From: Bradyrhizobium sp. CCBAU 53421
Lineage (GTDB): Bacteria; Pseudomonadota; Alphaproteobacteria; Rhizobiales; Xanthobacteraceae
Assembly (NCBI RefSeq): GCF_015291625.1
Contig: NZ_CP030047.1
Span: forward strand, 2,232,001 to 2,296,000
Direction of reading: 5' to 3'
DNA length: 64,000 bases
Shown: positions 7,772 to 16,896 of the stretch, in pieces
Layout of the letters: every line of letters starts with the position of its first letter
Numbering within the stretch: the stretch's first letter is position 1
Program-made: the position numbers and the translations under genes
Notes under the pieces: generated by a model
What the model was told of the DNA's origin: nothing
Database searches by the model: none
Seen by the model: only the letters and a program-made list of their open reading frames with translations

Positions 7772-9028
7772 TCAGCGCCTTGCCCCAAAAGCTTTCGCCG
7801 CCTCTTCCTGAAAGTCCGGGTGGTGATGGCCATAGTTGGCCTCTAATTGCTCAACGGTCATGCCGAGCCAGCCAGCGGCTTCCCACATGTCGACGCCCGC
7901 CTGCATCAACCATGTCGCCGCTGTATGGCGCAGTGAATGCCGGACGACGTCGTCGCCCAGCCCGGCGTCCTCCAGAATACCATTCCAGGCTGACCTGATC
8001 TTGCCAGCAAGCGGCTGGCCGTCGTGCATGCGGTTCACGACGAACCGGATTTGTTCACCGTCTCTCATAACCCCTGAGGCGCGGAGTTCTGCAGATCGAG
8101 CTTGGTCGATCCTACGCCATCGAATCAGATGCGGACGCAGGCGGCTAGCGATCTTTGCCGGCGGCCGCCGTTTCTTGGTCGACTGCTCCAGCGCCCCTTT
8201 GCCCTGGTAGACCATCGCGTCAAGGTTCATCCATGGATGGGTCGTTGTTGGTAGCCACTGGGTGCGCCGGATGGTCTCTTCGCGACGAGCACTGTAAATA
8301 CCGATCAGGCAGAAGCGCGCCGCGGGATAGCGACGACGAATGATCCACCGCTCCCGTCGCGCGAGCTCGCCATCCTCGCTGCGCTTCCACGTTTCCTCCT
8401 CGGTGTCCCACACGTAGCCGATTGTTGCTCCGAGTAGGCGCGCTGCCTCGTTGCGCGTTAGCCATCGGTGTCGTCCTTCGGCTTTAGGAGGAAGAGTGAT
8501 CTTTGGAACGACGGTGAGCGTATGCTCGGCGTGGTAGGCGTTCACGGCAGCGCGTAGATCTTCGAGCCGGCGTCGTGCGGTTTGATCAGAGACTGCCCCG
8601 TTGCGTGGCTTGATGCCAGCCTTCCCATGATTGTCGTTCGCAGTACCGGTGGACCAATCGACAAAGTCGCGACAAAGCTGAGCTTTAAGCTGACTGACGG
8701 TTTTATCGCCAAAAAAATTGTTAAGATCGAGCAAGCGAATGAGCAGCAGGTCATGTTGTGCCCACGCGCGTTCATCGCCCGTGTCCTTGGGCCGCTTTGA
8801 AATTTCGTAGGCAGTGAGGACGTCGGCTATCGCGAGGACGTTCGGGTCAGTTGCCCCGATGGTGCTGGTATGTCGCTCGCCGATATAGGTCTCGAGCGCC
8901 TTCGCAGCTCCGTCAATGTCGTCGCGGCTGCAGCCTGTGCGGATTTGCCGGCCACGATCGAGGATGATCCAGGTTTCATCGTCCTCTCTAAACCAGAGTC
9001 GTGGCGGCTTGGCTTTGCGGCCCGGCAT
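7772..9028 (-). CDS. tyrosine-recombinase integrase
   Basis: 418 residues of the phage/ICE integrase family. The N-terminal arm-binding region has WFREDDETWIILDRG; the catalytic part has the box I arginine region (CLIGIYSARREETIRRTQW), the HSLRHTAATWLM motif (H-x-x-R) and a C-terminal LEANYGHHHPDF with the nucleophilic Tyr. It lies next to tRNA-Pro and reads toward it, the usual arrangement at attL. Its 5' end overlaps the excisionase-like gene by 202 bp in another frame. It looks intact, although the cargo to its right is decayed. Confidence 0.9.
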   Translation of the reverse strand: MPGRKAKPPRLWFREDDETWIILDRGRQIRTGCSRDDIDGAAKALETYIGERHTSTIGATDPNVLAIADVLTAYEISKRPKDTGDERAWAQHDLLLIRLLDLNNFFGDKTVSQLKAQLCRDFVDWSTGTANDNHGKAGIKPRNGAVSDQTARRRLEDLRAAVNAYHAEHTLTVVPKITLPPKAEGRHRWLTRNEAARLLGATIGYVWDTEEETWKRSEDGELARRERWIIRRRYPAARFCLIGIYSARREETIRRTQWLPTTTHPWMNLDAMVYQGKGALEQSTKKRRPPAKIASRLRPHLIRWRRIDQARSAELRASGVMRDGEQIRFVVNRMHDGQPLAGKIRSAWNGILEDAGLGDDVVRHSLRHTAATWLMQAGVDMWEAAGWLGMTVEQLEANYGHHHPDFQEEAAKAFGARR

Positions 9029-9186
9029 GACGGCTTGACCAATTTGCAGATCGCTCGAGGGGTTGTCAGATCCTTGCCCGCAACTTTGGCGATTTCAAGA
9101 GTCCCAGTGGCCGCGGCTCTGCGCAACGATGATATTGTCAACGGACCGAGTGGGAAGAACACTGCCGCGGCCTCGACAAGGGTCAT
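8827..9186 (-). CDS. excisionase-like small DNA-binding protein overlapping int
   Basis: 119 residues from the ATG at 9186 (GAGG nine bases upstream); a longer frame to 9264 lacks proper ribosome-site spacing. The N-terminal half (MTLVEAAAVFFPLGPLTISSLRRAAATGTLEIAKVAGKDL) looks like a winged-HTH excisionase: a short helix-turn-helix followed by a strand with VAGKD and a site for specifying DNA. The C-terminal part overlaps the first 202 bp of the integrase gene in a different frame, as in many int-xis pairs. Role in excision is inferred from position and fold. Confidence 0.55.
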   Translation of the reverse strand: MTLVEAAAVFFPLGPLTISSLRRAAATGTLEIAKVAGKDLTTPRAICKLVKPSCRAAKPSRHDSGLERTMKPGSSSIVAGKSAQAAAATTLTELRRRSRPISASDIPAPSGQLTRTSSR

Positions 9187-9540
9187 TACTTCATCCTCAC
9201 CCCATTGGGCAGGATCGGGCCGCGCTTTTGCGCGAGCGAGCTTGTCGATCTTGCGCTTCGGCATTCCTTGAACGCGTTGCTCGTGGGGGCGCGCTGCCTT
9301 TGGATCGGAGCGTTAGGCCCTAAGTGTAGACGAAATCCACTCTTCGAGCAGTCCTACTGATGCGTGGATGGGGTAATCGGCGGCTTACGACTGCGAATCG
9401 GACAATTGTGCTTGCAGAGCGCAGTGGAGTGGCGGCGGCCCTTTGCTCCGGGGACAGTGGTGAGCAGCTCAATAGGCGGGAGGATCTTATTCGAGCTTGA
9501 GGTGGCGCCGCCCTATCGCAGGTTCTGCAATCTCAACAAC
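9187..9540. other. no gene seen
   Basis: Lower coding quality than flanking DNA; short frames only, none with a ribosome site or recognisable product. Probably decayed element DNA. Confidence 0.4.
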
Positions 9541-9930
9541 CTGTGACAGCCGAAGCTATCCTGAGAACGAGTCTCGGCTGTCTGACATCACACTCGACTG
9601 GATGGTGGAATTCATCACCGAGAAGATTCCCGAAGCAGGGCGCGTGATCGTCGACAAGAACCTGTTACGGCTCTATCCGCCGGCCGATGGAATGATGCGC
9701 GACGAATGCATGGTCGGATGGGCGGAACCGCATTCCGTTGGTCGAAAGCGGTCCGCGACGTGCCAGAAACCGCGCAACTTCACGAGACGGTCTATCAAAG
9801 GCTTGCGATGAGCAAGGTCCGCAACTTTACGAGCTTTGGCCCGTACAGGCCAGTCGCTCTGCGAAATCATCTAAAGGCAAAGGCGTTCTTCGAACCAGCC
9901 TCGACGGAGAAGGATCTCGCCGCAAGATAA
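9541..9930 (+). pseudogene. remnant of a DUF2235 (Tle1-like phospholipase/hydrolase) gene
   Basis: The C-terminal part of a DUF2235 protein is recognisable over two frames: YPENESRLSDITLDWMVEF and a DGMMRDEC stretch in one, then LHETVYQRLAMSKVRNF..FGPYRP in the next. The order matches the end of T6SS Tle1-like alpha/beta hydrolases (GGYPE..SDI.LEWM, then H.SV..R, then Y.P). The frame change is near 9720-9750. The N-terminal catalytic GxSxG part is absent. It is cargo left over in the tRNA-Pro element. Identification rests on motif order only. Confidence 0.5.
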
Positions 9931-10691
9931 CATTCCAAATGAAAAACAAACGTGCCTCGCTTTATGAGGGAGACTCAGCGGCGAAGTAGACCCCTCGCTG
10001 CCCGATAACGCCGATCACTTCGTTTCTGAATAGAGGGGGGGCAATGTAATCTGTCCAATCCAACCTATCGATCGATCGCGGCCGCAACCTCCTATTGGAT
10101 AAACTAAGCCAGCGACTCCGCATCGCAAGGAGCTGCTTGGATTTGGCAAATGCTTCGCTCGCTGTCATTCCGATGGCAGGAAATTCAACTGCTGATGCAA
10201 TGGAGGTCCAGCGATACACTTGTTGGACGGCTCTCGATTTTGCTATCAGAGCCGCTTGCCATTATCTTCAGCAGGCGAGTCTTCGCAACCGAGTTTTCGC
10301 CCGCATGGCAACAATCGTCGCGTTTCGCGTCAACAAAAGAATACCGCTTTCCCGGACGCGCTGAAAAAGAGTTTGGCTTGGACTCGCTCGTCCCAATTTT
10401 CTCTGAGAGTATTGGTTGCTCGCCGATGATGCTAGCGAGGGGAACGTGGATGACTTTCAAGGGCCTCTTTGACCGATCTCGAACCTGCGTTGCGCAGCTG
10501 ATGTCCTATCGCGCACCGTGTTGTTGACGCACCGATTGCGCGCCGGCGCGGATCAGGGCTGCGCAAAGTTTCCCATCCCGATCTCAGTGACGGCTTGAAC
10601 GAGCTGTGTCGTAACCCGCGCCAGCCGCAGCGTGAATGCATCGTGCTGCCTGCGTCACACTTGCAAATCCAAACTTCAGAAGGACATTCCT
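9931..10691. other. no gene seen; decayed element DNA
   Basis: 760 bases with several short opposing frames (up to about 125 codons), none with a ribosome site, a family I know, or the GC-rich codon pattern of the neighbours. The right attachment site of the tRNA-Pro element should be here but I find no copy of the tRNA 3' end. Confidence 0.4.
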
Positions 10692-11792
10692 GTGACCGCG
10701 AACCATGATCAGATCAAATTCGCCTATTGGGTGCCGAACGTTTCCGGCGGCCTCGTGATCAGCAAGATCGAGCAGCGAACCGGGTGGGATATCGATTACA
10801 ATCGCCGGCTGGCGCAGATCGCGGAACAGGCGGGGTTCGACTATGCCCTGAGCCAGATCCGCTTTACGGCCGGCTATGGCGCCGAGTTCCAGCACGAGCC
10901 GGTCGCCTTTAGCCACGCGCTGCTCGCGGCGACCACGAAGCTGAAAGTGATCGCGGCGCTGCTGCCCGGGCCTTGGAATCCGGCGGTCGCCGCCAAGCAG
11001 ATTGCCACCATCAGCCAGCTCACCGAGGGCCGCGTTGCGGTCAATATCGTCTCTGGCTGGTTCCGTGGCGAGTTCACCGCGATCGGCGAACCCTGGCTCG
11101 ATCACGACGAACGCTACCGGCGCTCGGAAGAGTTCATCCGGTCGCTACGCGGGATTTGGACTCAAGACAGCTTTACCTTCCGCGGCGATTTCTATCGCTT
11201 CAGCGACTACACGCTGAAGCCGAAGCCGGCCCAGCCGCTGCCCGAGATCTTCCAGGGCGGCAGCTCACGCGCGGCGCGCGACATGGCCGCGCGGGTGTCG
11301 GACTGGTACTTCACCAACGGCAACTCGGTCGATGAGATCAAGAAGCAGGTCGACGACATCAGGGCCAAGGCAAGGGCCAACAGCCATTCGGTCAGGATCG
11401 GCGTCAATGCGTTTGCGATCGCGCGCGATAGCGAGGCCGAGGCGCGCAGCGTCCTCAACGAAATCATCGCCAAGGCCGATCCGGAGGCCGTCGATGCCTT
11501 TGGTCACGAGGTCAAGAACGCCGGCAAGGCCTCGCCGGAAGGTCAGGGCAATTGGGCCAAATCGAGCTTCGAGGATCTCGTCCAGTACAATGACGGCTTC
11601 AAGACCAACCTGACAGGCACGCCCGAGCAGATCGCCGAGCGCATCATCGCGCTCAAGGCGGTCGGGGTCGACTTGGTGCTGCTCGGCTTCCTCCATTTCC
11701 AGGAAGAGGTCGAGTATTTCGGCCGCCGCATCATTCCGCTGGTGCGTGCACTGGAAGCGGACGCGTCGCGGCACGTCCAGGCCGCCGAGTGA
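10692..11792 (+). CDS. sfnG: dimethylsulfone monooxygenase SfnG-like, FMNH2-dependent
   Basis: 366 residues of the bacterial-luciferase-like flavin monooxygenase family. KFAYWVPNVSGGLVISKIEQRT, SQIRFTAGYGAE, ATTKLKVIAALLPGPWNP and NIVSGWFRGEF match SfnG closely. SfnG uses FMNH2 from a separate reductase and O2 to oxidise dimethylsulfone to methanesulfinate, feeding sulfur assimilation. GTG at 10692 with AAGGA upstream is the start. It leads an apparent operon with a Liv-type transporter (gap 22 bp) whose substrate is probably a sulfone or other organosulfur compound. No flavin reductase gene is adjacent. Confidence 0.85.
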   Translation: MTANHDQIKFAYWVPNVSGGLVISKIEQRTGWDIDYNRRLAQIAEQAGFDYALSQIRFTAGYGAEFQHEPVAFSHALLAATTKLKVIAALLPGPWNPAVAAKQIATISQLTEGRVAVNIVSGWFRGEFTAIGEPWLDHDERYRRSEEFIRSLRGIWTQDSFTFRGDFYRFSDYTLKPKPAQPLPEIFQGGSSRAARDMAARVSDWYFTNGNSVDEIKKQVDDIRAKARANSHSVRIGVNAFAIARDSEAEARSVLNEIIAKADPEAVDAFGHEVKNAGKASPEGQGNWAKSSFEDLVQYNDGFKTNLTGTPEQIAERIIALKAVGVDLVLLGFLHFQEEVEYFGRRIIPLVRALEADASRHVQAAE

Positions 11793-11814
11793 TCCGGGAA
11801 ACATTGGCGTGACC

Positions 11815-12732
11815 ATGATCGCAGCAAGCGCGGGTGTGCTTCCGTTGGATGGCGCCCTTGTCGAGCCGGCGCTCTCTGCGCCCTTGTCCGCGCGCGCGGA
11901 CGTCGCGGACCGTGCGCTCGTGAAACGAGACAGTGGCGAGATCCAGCCGGTGCTCGCGCTTGCTGACATCTCGCTCTCGTTCGGCGGCGTCGCCGCACTG
12001 CGCGACATCGATCTCGAGGTCGCACAAGGCGAGATCCGCGCGGTGATCGGCCCCAACGGTGCCGGCAAGAGCTCGCTGCTCAATGTCATCAGCGGGCTCT
12101 ACCGGCCGGACCGGGGCCGGGTCTGGCTCGGCGAGCATTCCTTCGGCCATGTACCGACGGCGCGGCTGGCGCAGCATGGTGTGGCGCGGACGTTCCAGAA
12201 TCTCGCTGTGTTCAAGGGCCTCTCGGTGCGCGACAACGTTCTGATGGGACTGGCGCACCGGGTCCGCGCCGGCTTTCTGCGCCAGATCACCGGCTCGCCT
12301 CTGGCGCGGCGGATCGAAGCGGAGAACCGCGCCGCCGCAGAAGACGTCATCGGCTTCCTGCACCTTCGCGAGGTGCGCGACCGCGCCGCCGGAACCTTGC
12401 CCTATGGTTTGCAGAAGCGCGTCGAGTTGGCGCGCGCGCTGGTGGCGCGGCCGTCGCTTTTGCTGCTCGACGAGCCCTTTGCGGGCGTCACGCTCGGCGA
12501 GAAGCACGAATTGGCTGCGCATGTCCGCAACGCCCGCGACAGCTATGGCGCCACCATCGTCCTAATCGAGCATGACATCGGTGTGGTGATGCGGCTGTCC
12601 GATCGCATCGCGGTGCTCGACTATGGCCGCAAAATCGCCGACGGCACGCCGGACCAGGTGCGGTCCGACCAGGCGGTCGTCGATGCCTATCTCGGCGTCG
12701 CGCATGCGGACGAAACGGAGCTCGCACTTTGA
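11815..12732 (+). CDS. ABC transporter ATPase, LivG-like
   Basis: 305 residues. Walker A GPNGAGKS at 79-86, a Q-loop at QNLAVF, the LivG-type signature LPYGLQKRVELARAL and Walker B LLLLDEPFAGV, then the switch region IEHDIGVV. A 45-residue N-terminal extension precedes the ABC fold and is not usual for LivG. It energises the permease pair encoded next; its TGA overlaps the permease ATG (TGATG). Substrate inferred from the sfnG context to be an organosulfur compound rather than an amino acid. Confidence 0.85.
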   Translation: MIAASAGVLPLDGALVEPALSAPLSARADVADRALVKRDSGEIQPVLALADISLSFGGVAALRDIDLEVAQGEIRAVIGPNGAGKSSLLNVISGLYRPDRGRVWLGEHSFGHVPTARLAQHGVARTFQNLAVFKGLSVRDNVLMGLAHRVRAGFLRQITGSPLARRIEAENRAAAEDVIGFLHLREVRDRAAGTLPYGLQKRVELARALVARPSLLLLDEPFAGVTLGEKHELAAHVRNARDSYGATIVLIEHDIGVVMRLSDRIAVLDYGRKIADGTPDQVRSDQAVVDAYLGVAHADETELAL

Positions 12733-13622
12733 TGTTTGACTATCAATTCCTCATCGAAGTGCTGGTGGGCGGTCTGCTATCGGGCGTGATGTATTCGCTG
12801 GTCGCGATCGGCTTCGTGGTGATTTACAAGACTTCGGGCGTGCTCAACTTCGCGCAGGGCGCGATGCTGCTGTTCGCGGCGCTGACCTTCGTCAGTCTGG
12901 TCGAGCGCGGCGTCGCGCTTCCGCTCGCGCTGCTGGCGACACTCGCGATCATGGTCGCGCTCGGTGTCGCGGTCGAGCGCACGGTGTTGCGGCCGCTGGT
13001 CAACCAGCCGCCGATCACCTTGTTCATGGCGACGCTGGGGCTGTCCTATGTGATCGAAGGCGCGGCGCAGCTGTTGTGGGGCACCCAGGTCCACGGCCTC
13101 GACATCGGCATCAGCGACGTGCCGCTCGATATCGCCGGCGTCTTCATCAGCCGGTTCGACCTGTTCGCGGCGGCGGTGGCGGGCAGCCTGGTTGCGCTGT
13201 TCGCGCTGTTCTTCCGCACCACGCGGACAGGGCTGTCGTTCCGCGCCGTCGCCGACGATCCGTTTGCAGCACTTGCGGTCGGCCTTCGCCTGCCGCGGGT
13301 GTGGGCCATCGTGTGGACGGTCGCCGGCATCGTTGCGCTGGTCGCCGGATTGCTGTGGGGCGCGCGGCTCGGCGTGCAGTTCTCGCTGTCGCTGGTGGTG
13401 CTCAAGGCGCTGCCGGTGCTCGTGCTCGGCGGCTTCGATTCGATCGCCGGCGCCATCGTCGGGGGCCTCCTGATCGGCGCGATCGAGAAGCTCGCCGAGG
13501 TCTATGTCGGCCCGTTGGTCGGCGGCGGCATCGAGGCTTGGGCGGCCTATGTCGTCGCGCTGGCATTCCTATTGGTGCGGCCCTCGGGACTGTTCGGGCA
13601 GAAGCTGGTCGAGAGGGTCTAG
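12732..13622 (+). CDS. ABC transporter permease, LivH-like
   Basis: 296 residues with about eight hydrophobic segments; the family blocks GGLLSGVMYSLVAIGFVVIYKTSGVLNFAQGAM (start) and GGFDSIAGAIVGGLLIGAIE (EAA-like ATPase contact loop) are clear. It sits in the inner membrane with the LivM-like partner. ATG at 12732 is coupled to the ATPase stop. Confidence 0.9.
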   Translation: MFDYQFLIEVLVGGLLSGVMYSLVAIGFVVIYKTSGVLNFAQGAMLLFAALTFVSLVERGVALPLALLATLAIMVALGVAVERTVLRPLVNQPPITLFMATLGLSYVIEGAAQLLWGTQVHGLDIGISDVPLDIAGVFISRFDLFAAAVAGSLVALFALFFRTTRTGLSFRAVADDPFAALAVGLRLPRVWAIVWTVAGIVALVAGLLWGARLGVQFSLSLVVLKALPVLVLGGFDSIAGAIVGGLLIGAIEKLAEVYVGPLVGGGIEAWAAYVVALAFLLVRPSGLFGQKLVERV

Positions 13623-13625
13623 CAC

Positions 13626-14693
13626 ATGGACGCAACCTCGAACCCGCGCCAGACCCGCCCCATCGACCGCATCCTGATCGGCATCGGCGCAGTGATTGCG
13701 TTCGGCGTTATCCCGCTCGCCGGTTCGGATTATTTGATGGACGCGGTTCTGACGCCGTTCCTCGCGCTGGGGCTCGCCGCGGTCGGGCTCAACGTCCTCA
13801 CCGGCTATGCTGGGCAGGTGTCGCTCGGCTCGGCCGCGTTCCTCGCGGTCGGCGCCTATGCCGCCTACAATCTGCATCTCCGTGTGCCCGAGCTGCCGCT
13901 GCTGCTCGATCTGGTGTTGGCCGGCCTCGTCGCGGCCGCGATCGGCATCGTGTTCGGGCTGCCGAGCCTGCGGTTGCGCGGGTTCTATCTCGCGGTCTCG
14001 ACGCTCGCGGCGCAGTTCTTCGTACAATGGGCGCTGACCAAGTTCGGCTGGTTCTCCAACGACAATCCGTCCGGCGTGATCGACGCGCCGGCGCTGACCA
14101 TCGCCGGCTATTCCTTCACCAGCGCGGCGGGCCGCTACCTGTTCTCGCTGGCCGTCGTGACGGTGGCGACGATCCTGACCTTACTGCTGCTGCAATCGCA
14201 GACCGGCCGCAACTTCATCGCGGTCCGCGATCACGAGATCGCGGCAAAGGTGATCGGTGTGCCGCTGCTACGGACCAAGCTGCTGGCGTTCGGCGTCTCC
14301 TCGTTCCTGATCGGGGTCGCTGGGGTGCTGTGGGCCTTTGCCTACCTGCGCACGGTCGAGCCGGCCGGCTTCAATCTCGATCGCTCGTTCCAGATCCTCT
14401 TCATTATCATCATCGGTGGATTGGCATCGCTGCGCGGCGCGTTCCTCGGCGCGGCCTTCATCGTGGTGTTTCCGCTGATCCTGTCGCGGCTCGGCGCGGC
14501 GCTGCTCGGTGGCGTGTTCGACTCCGGCGTGCTGGAGATGAGCCAGCGCATCGTGGTCGGTGCGCTGATCATCGCCTTTTTGATCGCGGAGCCGCGCGGA
14601 TTGATCGCGCTGTGGGACCGGTTTCGCGCGGCGTCGGCCGCGTGGACCGGCTTCCGCAAGACGTTTCCTGCAACTGACACATCAAGGAGCTGA
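13626..14693 (+). CDS. ABC transporter permease, LivM-like
   Basis: 355 residues, some ten hydrophobic segments. LGLAAVGLNVLTGYAGQVSLGSAAFLAVGAYAAYNL is the LivM family hallmark; GGLASLRGAFLGAAFIVVFP is the loop docking to the ATPase. It forms the transmembrane channel with the LivH-like protein, three bases after its stop. Confidence 0.9.
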   Translation: MDATSNPRQTRPIDRILIGIGAVIAFGVIPLAGSDYLMDAVLTPFLALGLAAVGLNVLTGYAGQVSLGSAAFLAVGAYAAYNLHLRVPELPLLLDLVLAGLVAAAIGIVFGLPSLRLRGFYLAVSTLAAQFFVQWALTKFGWFSNDNPSGVIDAPALTIAGYSFTSAAGRYLFSLAVVTVATILTLLLLQSQTGRNFIAVRDHEIAAKVIGVPLLRTKLLAFGVSSFLIGVAGVLWAFAYLRTVEPAGFNLDRSFQILFIIIIGGLASLRGAFLGAAFIVVFPLILSRLGAALLGGVFDSGVLEMSQRIVVGALIIAFLIAEPRGLIALWDRFRAASAAWTGFRKTFPATDTSRS

Positions 14694-14695
14694 CG

Positions 14696-16024
14696 ATGAG
14701 GTTTCGACACTTGAAATTCGCGCTGGGGGTAGTGGGTGTCCTTGCATTTGCCGGAGCACCGGCGGTCCACGCCGACGAGCAGTTCTTTCCGCTGCAAAGC
14801 TATCGGGTTGGCCCCTATGCCGCCGGCGGCACCGGCTTCTTCGGCGGCTTCATCGACTATCTGAACCTAATCAATATCCGCGACGGCGGCGTCAACGGTG
14901 TAAAACTGACCTGGGACGAGGGCGAGACCCAGTACGAGGTCGAGCGCGGCGTCGAGGTCTATGAGCGGTTGAAGAACCGGCCCGGCGTCGCAGCCTGGAA
15001 TCCGCTGTCGGTCGGCATCGCCTACGCCATGATCGACCGCATCACCAAGGACAAGGTGCCGCTGATCACCGTCAACCATGGCCGCACCGATTCGACCGAC
15101 GGTCGCGTCTTTCCCTACGTCTTCCCGCTGCTGCTCAATCCTTACAGCGAGACCTCTGGTATCGTGAACTACATCGCGAGCCGCGAAGGCGGCGTCGATA
15201 GGCTCAAGGACAAGAAAATCGTCGTGCTCTATCACGGTTCGCCCTACGGCAAGGAGACGATCCCGATCTACAAGCTCCTCGCGGACAAGTATCATTTCAG
15301 CGTCGAGCAGATCGAGGTGCCGCATCCCGGCAACGAGCAGCAGTCGCAGTGGCTCTCGATCCGGCGCGCCAAGCCCGACTATGTGGTGCTGCGCGGCTGG
15401 GGCGTGATGAATCCGGTGGCGCTGAAGACCGCGCAGAAGGTCGGCTTCCCGGCCGACCACATCATCGGCAATGTCTGGTCCAATTCCGAGGAAGACGTGA
15501 TCCCAGCGGGCGACGCCGCCAAAGGCTATATCGCGATCACCACGCAAGCCTCCGGTGCCGAATATCCGGTGCTGCAAGAGGTGATCAAGACCGTCTATGG
15601 CGCAGGCAAGGGCAATCTCGACGACAAGAAGCGGATCGGCAGCGTCTACCACAACCTCGGCATCGTGAACGGCATCCTCAACGTCGAGGCGATCAGGATC
15701 GCGCAGGCGAAGTTCGGCGAGCGCACGCTGACCGGCGACGAGGTGCGCTGGGGCTTTGAGCATCTGCAGCTGAATCCGGCGCGGGTCGAGGCGCTCGGCG
15801 CCAAGGGGCTGTTCCATTCGATCAATGTCACTTGGGACAATCACGAGGGCGACGGCCGCGTCACCTTCCAGCAGTGGGATGGCGCGAAGTGGAAGGTGGT
15901 GTCGGACTGGATCGCGCCGGACTGGGCGTCCCTGCGGCCGATCATCGAGAAGTCCGCGGCCGCCTATGCCCAGGAGCACGGCATCAAGCCCCGCACTTCC
16001 GGCGACAATCCGGTCAGCCAGTAA
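14696..16024 (+). CDS. ABC transporter periplasmic substrate-binding protein
   Basis: 442 residues with a signal peptide ending AGAPAVHADE. Type-I periplasmic binding fold of the LivJ superfamily (FFGGFIDYLNLINIRDGGVNGVKL, VVLYHGSPYGKETIP). It is longer than LivJ by roughly 70 residues and belongs to a divergent branch often found with non-amino-acid transporters. AAGGAG precedes the ATG. It captures the substrate for the sfnG-linked permease; the ligand is probably an organosulfur compound (inferred from the neighbours). Confidence 0.85.
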   Translation: MRFRHLKFALGVVGVLAFAGAPAVHADEQFFPLQSYRVGPYAAGGTGFFGGFIDYLNLINIRDGGVNGVKLTWDEGETQYEVERGVEVYERLKNRPGVAAWNPLSVGIAYAMIDRITKDKVPLITVNHGRTDSTDGRVFPYVFPLLLNPYSETSGIVNYIASREGGVDRLKDKKIVVLYHGSPYGKETIPIYKLLADKYHFSVEQIEVPHPGNEQQSQWLSIRRAKPDYVVLRGWGVMNPVALKTAQKVGFPADHIIGNVWSNSEEDVIPAGDAAKGYIAITTQASGAEYPVLQEVIKTVYGAGKGNLDDKKRIGSVYHNLGIVNGILNVEAIRIAQAKFGERTLTGDEVRWGFEHLQLNPARVEALGAKGLFHSINVTWDNHEGDGRVTFQQWDGAKWKVVSDWIAPDWASLRPIIEKSAAAYAQEHGIKPRTSGDNPVSQ

Positions 16025-16085
16025 TTGATCGCGCCGCTGCGGGAGCCTTATGCCTCCCGCAGCCGGTAACTCGACGGATCGAACC

Positions 16086-16871
16086 ATGAGTGAAGTCCTG
16101 CTCTCAGTCGACGGCCTGGCCGCGACCTACAATCACGCCATCCGCGCCGTCAGCGACGTGTCGCTCGTGGTGCGGCCGGGCGTAATTGTCGCCGTGCTCG
16201 GCGCCAACGGCGCCGGCAAATCGTCCACCTTGCAGGCAGTGTCGGCGCTGCTGCCCGCCCGCCGCGGCCAGATCACTGCGGGCCGCATCCTGTTCGACGG
16301 CCACGATCTTGCCGGCATATCGGCCGCCGCGCTAGTGCGGGTCGGCATCGTGCCGGTGCTCGAAGGGCGGCACTGTTTTGCGTCGCTGACGGTCGAGGAG
16401 AACCTCTTCACCGGCGCGATCGGGCGCGATGCGACCCGCGCCGAGACCGCAGATGATCTCGACCGCGTCTACACGCTGTTTCCGCGGCTGAAGGAGCGGC
16501 GCCGTTCGCTGGCCGGGCTGACCTCCGGCGGCGAACAGCAGATGACAGCGATCGGCCGCGCCCTGATGTCGCGGCCGCGGCTGCTGGTGCTCGATGAGCC
16601 GTCGATGGGGCTGGCGCCGCTCGTCGTGGAGGGGATTTTTCGCGCGCTCAAACAGCTCAATGCCGAGCAGGGTCTGTCGATCCTGGTCGCGGAGCAGAAC
16701 TCGACGGTGGCGCTGCGCTTCGCCGACCACGCTGTCGTGCTCGAGAACGGCCGCAGCGTGCTCGCGGGTGCCGCCGCCGAGCTGCGGCGGCGCGGCGACA
16801 TCAAGACGCTCTATCTCGGCGGATCGTCACAAGCCGATCCGAGCCGGCAGCCGACCCACGCTGTCGCTTGA
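16086..16871 (+). CDS. ABC transporter ATPase, LivF-like
   Basis: 261 residues. Walker A GANGAGKSS, LivF signature LTSGGEQQMTAIGRALMSRPRLLVLDEPSMGLAPL with Walker B, and the VAEQNS switch. It completes the LivFGHM-type set. The ATG at 16086 fits the family start (MSEVLLSVDGLAATY); the frame is open slightly upstream without a better site. Confidence 0.9.
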   Translation: MSEVLLSVDGLAATYNHAIRAVSDVSLVVRPGVIVAVLGANGAGKSSTLQAVSALLPARRGQITAGRILFDGHDLAGISAAALVRVGIVPVLEGRHCFASLTVEENLFTGAIGRDATRAETADDLDRVYTLFPRLKERRRSLAGLTSGGEQQMTAIGRALMSRPRLLVLDEPSMGLAPLVVEGIFRALKQLNAEQGLSILVAEQNSTVALRFADHAVVLENGRSVLAGAAAELRRRGDIKTLYLGGSSQADPSRQPTHAVA

Positions 16872-16896
16872 CATCAACCCGGACAGGAGAATGACC

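Noticed and set aside
9962..10460. minus-strand frames of 85 and 91 codons
   Set aside because: No ribosome site, no family pattern, composition unlike the neighbours.
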